Of a stretch of 48,940 bases of DNA, positions 26,273 to 33,431 are shown piece after piece. The DNA is taken from NCBI GenBank assembly GCA_044869915.1, contig JBIOYB010000343.1, forward strand, positions 1 to 48,940. Direction: 5' to 3'. The number at the start of each line of letters is the position of its first letter. Position 1 is the first letter of the stretch. Made by a program: the position numbers and the translations under genes. This DNA comes from Allorhizocola sp044869915. GTDB taxonomy: Bacteria; Actinomycetota; Actinomycetes; Mycobacteriales; Micromonosporaceae. The notes beneath the pieces were generated by a model. It did not search any database and was not told the DNA's origin. It worked only from the letters and a program-made list of their open reading frames with translations.

Positions 26273-27034
26273 GTGGAAGGGTTTTCAGCTTCGTCATACG
26301 GGGACGCCGTCGCTGATTTCTACGACGAGCTGTTGGTGCCGGAGTCACACGCCATCTACGGCACGCCGGGGCGCGAAACGCTTGATACCATTGACTTTCT
26401 CTCCAAGCATGCGCTGTCCGGTCCGGCGTTGGAGGTCGGCATCGGCACGGGCCGCGTCGCCCTCCCGTTGGCCGAGCGCGGTGTCGACGTCACCGGTGTC
26501 GAGGTTTCGGCCAAGATGATCGCGCGGCTGCGCGACAAGCCCGGCGGCAAGCGGCTGCGGGTCATCCAGGGCGACTTCCTCACCGAGCCGATCGACGAGC
26601 GGTTCGGCCTCGTGTTCGCCGTGTTCAACATGCTCATCACCTTTGCGTCGCAGGAGGACCAGATCGTGTTCTTCCAGCGGGCGGCGCGGTGCCTCGCGCC
26701 CAACGGCGCGCTCGTCGTGGAGACCATGGTGCCGCAGACCGACCGGCCCGAGTCGGCCGGGTTCGTGTTGCGGCGCATAGTGAAGGACCACGTGCTGGCC
26801 AGCGCCTACATGTTCGACGTGGTGACGCAGCGGGTCGAGATGCAGCACATCCTGATGCAGGACGGCGGGCTGAGGATGTTTCCCATCACCGGCCGCCACG
26901 TCTGGCCGTCCGAGATGGACCTGATGGCCCGGCTGGCGGGGCTGCGGCTGGACTATCGCGCGGGCGGCTGGCGGGGCGAGGCCTTCACCGCGCAGTCACG
27001 CCGCCATGTTTCCGTTTACCGGCCAGCTTCTTAG
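26273..27034 (+). CDS. class I SAM-dependent methyltransferase
   Basis: The 253-residue protein starts at GTG 26273. GPALEVGIGTGRVALPLAER is SAM motif I and GVDVTGVEVSAKMIARLRDK contains the acidic ribose ligand. VIQGDFLTEPIDERFGLVFA and LAPNGALVVETMVP are motifs II-III. The substrate is not evident. Its 3' end overlaps the convergent RiPP-locus companion gene by 39 bp. Proximity to a RiPP locus is noted, but opposite orientation argues against a shared operon. Confidence 0.88.
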   Translation: MEGFSASSYGDAVADFYDELLVPESHAIYGTPGRETLDTIDFLSKHALSGPALEVGIGTGRVALPLAERGVDVTGVEVSAKMIARLRDKPGGKRLRVIQGDFLTEPIDERFGLVFAVFNMLITFASQEDQIVFFQRAARCLAPNGALVVETMVPQTDRPESAGFVLRRIVKDHVLASAYMFDVVTQRVEMQHILMQDGGLRMFPITGRHVWPSEMDLMARLAGLRLDYRAGGWRGEAFTAQSRRHVSVYRPAS

Positions 27035-27694
27035 GCGATAGGGCAGCCACACCGCACGCCCGGCGAAGACGGCCACCAACCCGGCCTCCACCAGGGCATC
27101 CACCGGATCGTCCAAAGAGGACGGACGATCCAGGCCGCGGCCGAACATCGGCGTCAGGGTCTGCGCCTCGATGGTGATTTGCGCCATGCCGTCGCGGCAG
27201 TCGAGCACCTCGACAAAGCCCGGCCCGCGCCGCCACCCCAGCATGCCGAACTTCCAGTCGCGGCACCACGCCGGGTCGTTGCCCGGCGGCGGAAGGTGAC
27301 GCGCGGGCGGGCGGGCGCGCCGAGGCAGACTGCCGGTCCAGCGCAGCGGGAGTCCAAACGCGACGGCCGCCTTGCCCATCTCGAACCAGGCGGGCAGCTC
27401 CTCTTCGCTCAGGTCGCGATGGCCGTCGAGCTGCAGCCGGGCGACACCCGCGCGCGCCAGGTCGCGCACGGCCACGATCGGTACGCACCCGTTGGTCCGC
27501 ACGACCACGCGCAGCCCGGCCACGCCGGTGCCGCGCAGCAGCCAAGCGAATTCAGTGAGCATCGTCACATCACATTGGACAGTGAGCTCGTGCATGCGCG
27601 GGCCGGCAACGACTTCACCGAACATCCGCGCGACCGCATACACCGCCTCCGGCTCGCTGAACGGTGGTCCGGGCGCCCGCAACCTAGGCGGCAT
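26996..27694 (-). CDS. RiPP-locus companion protein (DUF5825-like)
   Basis: The 232-residue protein starts at ATG 27694, 11 nt inside the radical SAM gene, so the pair is translationally coupled. It has alternating strand-helix segments (HELTVQCDVTMLTEFAWLLR, GLRVVVRTNGCVPIVAVRDL, ARLQLDGHRDLSEEELP), a Pro/Arg-rich linker, and a Trp-rich C-terminal part (DPAWCRDWKFGMLGWRRGPG). No catalytic motif is visible. I recall proteins of this look labelled DUF5825 beside radical SAM RiPP C-methyltransferases in actinomycetes; this is from memory and unverified. A role in binding the precursor peptide or assisting the maturase is inference. Confidence 0.65.
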   Translation of the reverse strand: MPPRLRAPGPPFSEPEAVYAVARMFGEVVAGPRMHELTVQCDVTMLTEFAWLLRGTGVAGLRVVVRTNGCVPIVAVRDLARAGVARLQLDGHRDLSEEELPAWFEMGKAAVAFGLPLRWTGSLPRRARPPARHLPPPGNDPAWCRDWKFGMLGWRRGPGFVEVLDCRDGMAQITIEAQTLTPMFGRGLDRPSSLDDPVDALVEAGLVAVFAGRAVWLPYRLRSWPVNGNMAA

Positions 27695-29516
27695 GGCGCA
27701 TGCCCGCGCTCGCAGTGGGCAGGGCGAGGGCCACCCACGACCCCGCGTCCTCATATACCAGCCCGTCGGCCCGCCACTCGCGCAGCCACTCGCCAAGCTC
27801 GTCTTGCTTGCAGTCTGCAACAACCGCAACGAGTCCGGGCATCGACAGGTGTCGCGCAAGCGCGAGGTAGGCGCTTGCCCGCGGGCCGCGCAGCACGTGG
27901 TCGCGCGCGGGCCAGCCGATCCGCCGATCCTCGATGATGACGACATCGTCGACCGCCCGATAACACAGGGATGACCGCGCGTATCTCTCCCGCCACAGCC
28001 GCACGACGGTCGCCAGCTTGGCGGCCTCGTCCTCATCGATGCCCTTGGGCTGGTATTCAAAGGAATAGGCGAGCTCGACCAGCTCCTCAGCCGGCAAATC
28101 ATATATCAGGGGGTACCACGCGGACGGCGTCAGCGGCTCGTCGATCCCCAATGCCGGATCGTTGAACAGGGGTGAAAACCGGTCCAGCGTCACGCGGATG
28201 ATGCCGCTGGGCGGCGGCAGGTGCACCAGCGCCGGGATCTGCTCGGCAACGTGAGCATAGTCGGTGCGCCAGTGCTCGCCCGGGAAGCCGTACAGATAAT
28301 TCCACATTGGATAGATGCCGTGCTCGCGGAACAGGCGCAGTGCGCGCACCTGCGCGGCGCCCGTCGCACCCTTGTTCATCAGCGCGAGCACACGCGAGGA
28401 CAGGCTCTCGATGCCCGGCTGCACGGTGGTCACGCCCGCAGCCGCGAGCGAGGCCATGTGCTCGGGCTTGAGGTTGGACTTGACCTCGTAGAAGATGCGC
28501 AGATCCCAGTCCAGCTCGGCCAGCCACGGCAGCAGCGTGTCGAAATAGGACGGATCAATGATGTTGTCGCTCAGCATGACGTCGAGCACGCCGAACTTTT
28601 CCACCGCCTGGCTGATTTCCTCGAACGCGCGCTTGGCCGGCTTGGACCGGAAGCCGATGCCGCCGCCGTTGAGCCCGCAGAACGTGCACTGCCTCTTCTC
28701 GCCCCACCAGCAGCCGCGCGAGGTCTCCAGGCGCAGCGCGAGCCCGCTGATCCAGGGCCGGGCGGGCGAGGCGTGCACGGCCTCGAAGAACGGATCGACC
28801 GCGGCGACCGGGAGCATATCGCCGGGCGTGAGTGTTGCCAGATATGGGTTTTCTTGCGCGTGGCCGTCGGCGCGCCAGCACAGCCCGGTCACCTGCGCCA
28901 TCGGGCGCTTGCCGGCCAGCGCCTCGAGCAGCTCGCGCACCGGCCGCTCGCCCTCGCCCCGCACGACGTAGTCGATCTGCGGGAAGTTGCGGTGTATCGC
29001 CGCACCCATGGGCCCGTCGCAGTTGGCCCCGCCCATGACGATCGGCAGGTCCGGCCGGCGGCGCTTGAGCGCGGCCGCGAGCGCGAGCGACGGCACGTTT
29101 TGCTCGAACGCCGAGGTGATGCCGACCAGGTCGGGCCGGTCCTCGAGCACGCGATCGGCGATCAGCTCGACGAATCGCGGCGCGAGCAGGTGCATGCGCA
29201 CGGCTGCGTCGGCGTGCGCATACCCCTGGCGCTCAAGGTGTCGCCGGAACTCGGCCTGCCGCCAGCCCGGCCCGTAGAGCGCCGAGCTGAACACCCACTC
29301 CCCCACGCCGTAGGCGAACCCCGAGTCGCACACCACGTGGTAGTCGTCCGGCGACAGTGGGTCGTTTTGGTTGAGCAGATGTTCAGCAAATTGCAAATTG
29401 CCATAGACTTGTGTAACTTCACATCCGAGTTCACTCAGGGCAGTGTCCAAAACGGACAGTGCGAGGGAGGGCCAGTGAAGCGCCTGCCAAGGCATGCTGA
29501 CCAAGCTCACGCGCAT
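27684..29516 (-). CDS. B12-binding radical SAM RiPP maturase (rSAM RiPP maturation protein 1 / C-methyltransferase type)
   Basis: ATG 29516 is preceded by AGAGAGG at good spacing and gives 610 residues. The N-terminal half (about 1-240) is a cobalamin-binding-like domain with the family stretch PIVMGGANCDGPMG (159-172). The radical SAM domain follows with LETSRGCWWGEKRQCTFC: Cys269, Cys277 and Cys280 form a C-x7-C-x2-C cluster motif instead of the common CxxxCxxC, a hallmark of the RiPP-maturation radical SAM protein 1 family (TIGR03975 as I recall). LSDNIIDPSYFDTLLPWL and YLYGFPGE are further family blocks. Such enzymes reductively cleave SAM and modify peptides, often by C-methylation. The C-terminal about 150 residues are probably a substrate-binding region. 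Confidence 0.9.
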   Translation of the reverse strand: MRVSLVSMPWQALHWPSLALSVLDTALSELGCEVTQVYGNLQFAEHLLNQNDPLSPDDYHVVCDSGFAYGVGEWVFSSALYGPGWRQAEFRRHLERQGYAHADAAVRMHLLAPRFVELIADRVLEDRPDLVGITSAFEQNVPSLALAAALKRRRPDLPIVMGGANCDGPMGAAIHRNFPQIDYVVRGEGERPVRELLEALAGKRPMAQVTGLCWRADGHAQENPYLATLTPGDMLPVAAVDPFFEAVHASPARPWISGLALRLETSRGCWWGEKRQCTFCGLNGGGIGFRSKPAKRAFEEISQAVEKFGVLDVMLSDNIIDPSYFDTLLPWLAELDWDLRIFYEVKSNLKPEHMASLAAAGVTTVQPGIESLSSRVLALMNKGATGAAQVRALRLFREHGIYPMWNYLYGFPGEHWRTDYAHVAEQIPALVHLPPPSGIIRVTLDRFSPLFNDPALGIDEPLTPSAWYPLIYDLPAEELVELAYSFEYQPKGIDEDEAAKLATVVRLWRERYARSSLCYRAVDDVVIIEDRRIGWPARDHVLRGPRASAYLALARHLSMPGLVAVVADCKQDELGEWLREWRADGLVYEDAGSWVALALPTASAGMRHAA

Positions 29517-29554
29517 GCACCGGCACCTCTCTCGCGGGTCTTGCCAGACACACG

Positions 29555-29695
29555 TCAGTGGATGCCCGGAGCGTAAACCTCGACGCGGGGGCACCGGGCG
29601 GACACGATTTTTACCGACCGGACAATGGCCCGCCCGTCGCGGGTTTGCTCCTGCGGCCCAGGCTTAGGCTGAACCTGCACGGACATAATTTGCAC
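29555..29695 (-). CDS. candidate RiPP precursor peptide, 46 residues
   Basis: GGAGG at 29701-29705 lies exactly 5 nt before a GTG at 29695. The frame reads MQIMSVQVQPKPGPQEQT at the N-terminus and KIVSARCPRVEVYAPGIH at the C-terminus, stop TGA at 29555-29557. GC3 is about 76%. It is the first gene behind a promoter-like sequence and lies 38 bp upstream of the radical SAM maturase, the expected place for a precursor. A hydrophilic Gln/Pro/Glu leader followed by a Val/Ile-rich tail with one Cys and one Tyr could be leader plus core, but no known leader family (NHLP, Nif11) is recognised. ATG 29686 is an alternative start with poorer spacing. Confidence 0.6.
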   Translation of the reverse strand: MQIMSVQVQPKPGPQEQTRDGRAIVRSVKIVSARCPRVEVYAPGIH

Positions 29696-29724
29696 ATCAA
29701 CCTCCGTTGGTTACGGACGGTATG

Positions 29725-29754
29725 AGTATCAAATGGAATGTCACTCAGAGTCAA
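29725..29754 (-). promoter_or_regulatory. candidate promoter of the RiPP-like operon
   Basis: On the minus strand TTGACT (29749-29754) and GATACT (29725-29730) are separated by 18 bp. The start of transcription would fall near 29718, leaving a leader of about 20 nt with the GGAGG ribosome site. Similarity to -35/-10 consensus is good for high-GC DNA. Confidence 0.5.
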
Positions 29755-29770
29755 CCCATCCGGGACCGAA

Positions 29771-30195
29771 TCAGAAGTTCAGGATGAACGTCTCACTCCC
29801 CGACACTGGCAACCAGATCGCTTTGGGCGAAATAAAATCCGTAGCGCCATACCAGCGTTCCCGGCCGCGCGTGTCGATAAACCTGAACTTGACGAGCTGC
29901 GGCCTAGCGCACGGAACGTTACCGATCCAGTGAAGTCACCGATACCCCAAGTTACATCGCCGCCCGTGAACGCGTGGTGGAGGCGCCGCCGCTGAACCGG
30001 CGATGGTCGCCGGTGAAGACCGGCGCCCAGTCGGACGGCCCGCGAAATCTATGGTGCAATTGCCATTTGCATCGGTGTTGACGGATGCATATGAGGCGCG
30101 GCAAGAGGGTTCGACGCCCTGCGTCGGCCCGGCCTTGCCGTCGGCCAACGGCTGACCGTCCGATGTGGTCACTCGACCGGTGATGGTGCTCGCCC
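29771..30195 (-). pseudogene. decayed extracellular protein gene (carboxypeptidase-regulatory-like domain)
   Basis: Coding-like sequence continues across three frames. ITGRVTTSDGQPLADGKAG and YASVNTDANGNCTIDFAG (an Ig-like regulatory domain pattern) come first, then APVFTGDHRRFSGGASTTR, then DVTWGIGDFTGSVTF. The last piece is LVKFRFIDTRGRERWYGATD with WLPVSGSETFILNF and a stop at 29771. At least three frameshifts separate the pieces, and the 5' end is cut off at the neighbouring gene, with no start or signal peptide. It is a remnant of a secreted, multi-domain protein. Nothing functional is expected from it. Confidence 0.7.
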
Positions 30196-30209
30196 GGACG
30201 CGACAGATT

Positions 30210-31022
30210 TCAGGCGCTGGCAACGAGGGCGGGCGATGCCTGAACAAAGGTCCAGCGGTGCCCGCCCAGGTCCTGCGCGACATAGAGGCGATAGCCGTGC
30301 TCGCGGACGGGTTCTACGATGGTCGCGCCCGCGGTCTGCGCGTGGGCCAGATGCGCGTCCAGGTCGTCGACATAGACCCAGACCGAGTGCGAGACCGGCT
30401 CGGGCGCAAACTTGCCGTCCAACGCGGACAGCACGACGGACACGTTGCCCACGTGCAGCTCGATCCACGACGGTTGCTCGCCCTCCCTGGGGAGCGGATC
30501 CCACGAGCCGAGCCCGAAGACGCTTGCCAGCCAGCGCGCCGCGGCGGACGGATCCTCGTAGTGCAACTGGATGCCCGCGCGGGCGAGGCGGCGCGGCGGG
30601 CGGGCCGGGTCGTGGTCCTGGCACCATGCCACGAGCCAGTGAATGACGTTTTGCCAGAAGAAAAAGAGGCGCGACTCGTCACCACCGGGCAGCAGGTATT
30701 GCTCCACGCTCACGCGCGTGCCGGAGTCGATCGCCTCGAAGCGGACGTCCACCTCGCTGTCGTCGACGCTGCTGCGGTAGACCAGGCGCACGCCCGGCTC
30801 CCACAGGGTGATCCGGCCGAGCTCGAGGGCGCCGTCGCGGTATACCTCAAGAATCCGGCCACCGACGCCGGGCTCGATCCGTTTGCCAAGGGCGCGCCCG
30901 GAATCCCAGTAGTTGATCGGGCCGGGCATCCACCATCGATCGATCTCCTCAGTGAACGCGTGGAAGGCGGTCATCGGGTCGACGGCGACCTCCACCGCCG
31001 CGGAAGCGGACTTGCGAGTCAT
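30210..31022 (-). CDS. SRPBCC (AHSA1-like) domain fused to VOC domain
   Basis: The 270-residue protein starts at ATG 31022, overlapping the ArsR stop (ATGA). Residues 1-150 form an AHSA1/START-like fold: AVEVAVDPMTAFHAFTEEID, VYRDGALELGRITLWEPGVR, VSVEQYLLPGGDESRLFFFW. Residues 155-270 form a VOC fold: LHYEDPSAAARWLASVFGLG, VWVYVDDLDAHLAHAQTAGA, YLYVAQDLGGHRWTFVQA. Both domains bind hydrophobic or small ligands. ArsR-SRPBCC pairs are common in actinobacteria; fusion with VOC suggests two-step ligand handling or resistance. Substrate unknown. Confidence 0.87.
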   Translation of the reverse strand: MTRKSASAAVEVAVDPMTAFHAFTEEIDRWWMPGPINYWDSGRALGKRIEPGVGGRILEVYRDGALELGRITLWEPGVRLVYRSSVDDSEVDVRFEAIDSGTRVSVEQYLLPGGDESRLFFFWQNVIHWLVAWCQDHDPARPPRRLARAGIQLHYEDPSAAARWLASVFGLGSWDPLPREGEQPSWIELHVGNVSVVLSALDGKFAPEPVSHSVWVYVDDLDAHLAHAQTAGATIVEPVREHGYRLYVAQDLGGHRWTFVQASPALVASA

Positions 31023-31351
31023 TTGCGGGTCCTCTCCACATGCTTCTTGAACGCGCCCAGCTGCTCGTCCCACTGCGCCTGCATCTGATCCAGCCAGGCC
31101 CGCAGCGCCACGATGGGCTCGCGCCGCAACCGGAACACGCGCAGCCGGGCGTCGCCGGGCACGCGCTCGTCGGTCCCGACGCCCGCGTCGAGAAGGATCC
31201 GCAGGTGCCTGCTGATCACCGGGGGCGAGGCGCCGATCGCCCGCGCCAGCTCGCCCGCGCGCAGCGGACGCTCCCCGAGCAACTGGACCACCCTGCGCCG
31301 GGTCGGGTCGGACAGGGTGTCCAGCAGCGCCTCCGCCTCACTGGTCAGCAT
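31019..31351 (-). CDS. ArsR-family transcriptional regulator
   Basis: The 110-residue winged-helix protein reads LLDTLSDPTRRRVVQLLGER, LRAGELARAIGASPPVISRH and LRILLDAGVGTDERVPGD, the ArsR core. Metal-binding Cys pairs are absent, as in the ArsR type linked with SRPBCC proteins. ATG 31351 or GTG 31354 is the start. It sits directly behind a perfect palindrome and is coupled to the SRPBCC-VOC gene, so autoregulation is likely. Confidence 0.92.
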   Translation of the reverse strand: MLTSEAEALLDTLSDPTRRRVVQLLGERPLRAGELARAIGASPPVISRHLRILLDAGVGTDERVPGDARLRVFRLRREPIVALRAWLDQMQAQWDEQLGAFKKHVERTRK

Positions 31352-31355
31352 CACC

Positions 31356-31370
31356 CGCTAATAGTTAGCG
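31356..31370. promoter_or_regulatory. palindromic operator candidate for ArsR
   Basis: CGCTAA-TAG-TTAGCG is a perfect 6+3+6 inverted repeat 2-5 bp upstream of the arsR-type start codon. AT-richer than its surroundings and placed where bound repressor would block initiation. Confidence 0.6.
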
Positions 31371-31425
31371 ATACCTCTAACATTTGTCAAGCGGTAGCAG
31401 TGATGCCCGCGGCGGAAGACATGGA

Positions 31426-32520
31426 TCAGCCGATTTGGTCTCGCAGTATGTGTTTCTCACCGCCGCGCGAGGAAAAACCTGGATGTTCCTTGGACCGGAC
31501 CACCCCGTGGACGATGAGGCTGCGTGCGGTGTCCAAAATGGACTGCCGGACCGGGCGCATCGACCAGCCCAGTTCGCGCTCCGCCTTGGCCGAGCTGACA
31601 TTCTCATGCACGCCGACGAAGACGAGCGCCAGCCGGACGGTCCGGTCGAAGCGCGCCACCACCCACATGAGCCAGCGCGGCAGCACGCCCGTCGGCACCC
31701 GCCAGCCGCGCGGGTTGAACTCGGCCGCGAGCATCCTGGCCATGTCGCGCATCGGCACGTGCGGACCGGCGAGCAGATACCGGTTTCCGGCCGCCTGCGG
31801 CAGCTCCATCGCCAGCCGATGCGCGACCGCGACGTCACGGACATCCACCGTGGCGAATCCGACGGGGATCGCCGCGGGGACGTCCCGGCTCAGGAGCTTC
31901 CGGATGACTTCCAGGCTGGTACCGGACGAGCCGTGCAGGATCGGGCCGAGCACCAGCCCCGGGTTGACCGCCGTGAGCTCAAACCGTCTGGCGGCAGGCA
32001 GTCCGGCGACGAACTCCCACGCGGCCCGCTCGGCCAGCGTCTTGCTCTTCTGGTAGGCGTCGCACACGTCCGGATCGGACCAGTCGGCCTCGGTGCGGGT
32101 GCGCTCGAAGTCGCGCGCCCTGTTGTACACGACCGCAGCGGTGGAGGAGGTGAACACGACCCGTTTGACGGTGCCCGATTCGGCGCAGGCGCGAAGCACG
32201 CGCAGCGTGCCGTCGACGGCCGGGCGGACAAGTTCGTCGGGGTGTTTGGGCGGGCCGGGCGGCACGGGGGATGCCACGTGCAGCACGTATTTGCAGCCGC
32301 GCACGGCCTCCGCCCAGCCACGGTCATCGTCCAATGTGGCCGATACGAACTCGAGCGAGCCGCCGGTGCGATCGGCGATCTCGCGAAGGTGCGCCACGCG
32401 GTGCTCGGCGCTGGCGTCGCGGACGGTGCCGCGCACGCGATAGCCGTGTTCGAGGAGTTCCCGGACGCAGTGCCCGGCGATGTAGCCGGACGCGCCTGTG
32501 ACGAGGACGAGATCTGACAT
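31426..32520 (-). CDS. extended SDR / NAD-dependent epimerase-dehydratase family (dihydroflavonol-reductase-like)
   Basis: The 364-residue protein starts MSDLVLVTGASGYIAGHCVR (TGxxGxxG NAD(P) site). It has the conserved KYVLHVASPVPPG, the Ser-containing VVFTSSTAAVVYN, and the catalytic YxxxK as DAYQKSK. ELTAVNPGLVLGPILHG follows. It resembles aldehyde/ketone reductases of the DFR group. The C-terminal 70 residues extend with FSSAKAERELGW-like epimerase sequence. It is head to head with a TetR gene, with an operator-like repeat in the 39-bp gap, so TetR control is probable. Confidence 0.88.
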   Translation of the reverse strand: MSDLVLVTGASGYIAGHCVRELLEHGYRVRGTVRDASAEHRVAHLREIADRTGGSLEFVSATLDDDRGWAEAVRGCKYVLHVASPVPPGPPKHPDELVRPAVDGTLRVLRACAESGTVKRVVFTSSTAAVVYNRARDFERTRTEADWSDPDVCDAYQKSKTLAERAAWEFVAGLPAARRFELTAVNPGLVLGPILHGSSGTSLEVIRKLLSRDVPAAIPVGFATVDVRDVAVAHRLAMELPQAAGNRYLLAGPHVPMRDMARMLAAEFNPRGWRVPTGVLPRWLMWVVARFDRTVRLALVFVGVHENVSSAKAERELGWSMRPVRQSILDTARSLIVHGVVRSKEHPGFSSRGGEKHILRDQIG

Positions 32521-32533
32521 CAGCTCATACCAA

Positions 32534-32550
32534 TCTAAGCACTGATTAGA
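32534..32550. promoter_or_regulatory. TetR operator candidate between SDR and tetR
   Basis: TCTAA-N7-TTAGA inverted repeat centred in the short gap between the divergent SDR (start 32520) and TetR (start about 32560) genes. Position suits control of both promoters. Confidence 0.5.
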
Positions 32551-32559
32551 ATATGAACA

Positions 32560-33258
32560 GTGTATAGACTGACGGGCGTGGTTCGTCAAGAGGACGGCCG
32601 GCCTTACGCTCAGGTCGTGTCGGCTACGAGGTCACGCAGCAGCTACCATCACGGCGCCCTGCGCGAGGAGCTGCTGGGCGCGTGCGTGCAGCTCATCGAG
32701 GCGGAGGGGATCGGCGCGGTGAGCCTGCGCCGGGTGGCCCGCGAGGCCGGCGTCAGCCCGGGCGCGCCATACCACCACTTCGCCGACCGGGCCGCGCTCC
32801 TCGCGGCACTGGCCGAACAGGGATTCGAGCTGCTCGGCGGCCGGATGCGAGCGGCGCGCGCCGAGGCCGCCGGCCCGCGCGACGCGCTGCGCGCGCTCGT
32901 CGAGACCTACGTGCTTTTCGCGCGCGAGAAGCCGGCGCACTTCCAGCTCATGTTCCGCCCGGAGCTGTCACACTCCAAAAAACACATGGAAGACAAGGCC
33001 GCCGCCGATTCGGCACTCGACGTCGTCGTGCAGGTCGTGGTCGAATGCCAGCGCCACAAGGTCGTGCCGCCCGGCGACGCGGGCCCGTTCGTCATGACCA
33101 TCTGGGCGCTCGCCCACGGCCTCGCCTCCCTCTGGCTCGACGGCCCGCTGGAGCACACCTGCGCCCGGCTCGGATCCTCGCCCGAGGAGCTCACCAAACA
33201 GGTCGCCCGCGCACTCGAGGCCGCCCTCGCCGACGCCGCGGCCGCACATCCGCACTGA
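32560..33258 (+). CDS. TetR-family transcriptional regulator
   Basis: The 232-residue protein has the TetR HTH around SSYHHGALREELLGACVQLI, GAVSLRRVAREAGVSPGAPY and HHFADRAALLAALAEQGFEL. A C-terminal ligand domain of the TetR_C_33-like type follows (ALVETYVLFAREKPAHFQLM, FVMTIWALAHGLASLWLDGP). Several GTG starts are possible (32560, 32578, 32617); the last begins nearest the conserved part. Probably represses the divergent SDR gene. Confidence 0.9.
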   Translation: MYRLTGVVRQEDGRPYAQVVSATRSRSSYHHGALREELLGACVQLIEAEGIGAVSLRRVAREAGVSPGAPYHHFADRAALLAALAEQGFELLGGRMRAARAEAAGPRDALRALVETYVLFAREKPAHFQLMFRPELSHSKKHMEDKAAADSALDVVVQVVVECQRHKVVPPGDAGPFVMTIWALAHGLASLWLDGPLEHTCARLGSSPEELTKQVARALEAALADAAAAHPH

Positions 33259-33305
33259 ACCCGCGCGGGTCAGCGCCCCCGGCCCCGATGCCTTACCTTG
33301 CACAC

Positions 33306-33431
33306 ATGCGCTTCGAAGCCGCTGTATGCCTCAATCTCTTCCTCGCCGCGCCGGGTGATCCCCTTGCGGGAGTTGGTGTCGTTCTGCGAGATGATATGAA
33401 GGTAGCGTGTCTGATCAGGATCCCGGATTGA
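33306..33431 (+). CDS. possible 41-residue protein (weak)
   Basis: An ATG at 33306 opens a frame MRFEAAVCLNLFLAAPGDPL ... VVLRDDMKVACLIRIPD to TGA 33431, overlapping the start of the SMI1/KNR4 gene. No SD and no family recognised; it may be chance. Confidence 0.2.
   Translation: MRFEAAVCLNLFLAAPGDPLAGVGVVLRDDMKVACLIRIPD

Noticed and set aside
26273..27034. SAM methyltransferase as fourth gene of the RiPP locus
   Set aside because: It is convergent with the operon and has a generic small-molecule methyltransferase sequence; only proximity links it.
29613..29697. Alternative 28-codon Cys-rich peptide frame from ATG 29697 (MCKLCPCRF...) upstream of the maturase
   Set aside because: The SD is only 3 nt from this ATG, the frame stops early, and the GTG at 29695 has ideal spacing with a longer, better-placed product.
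29733..29933. Plus-strand open frame of 66 codons upstream of the RiPP operon
   Set aside because: It is antisense to the decayed extracellular-protein gene and to the operon promoter, and resembles no protein.
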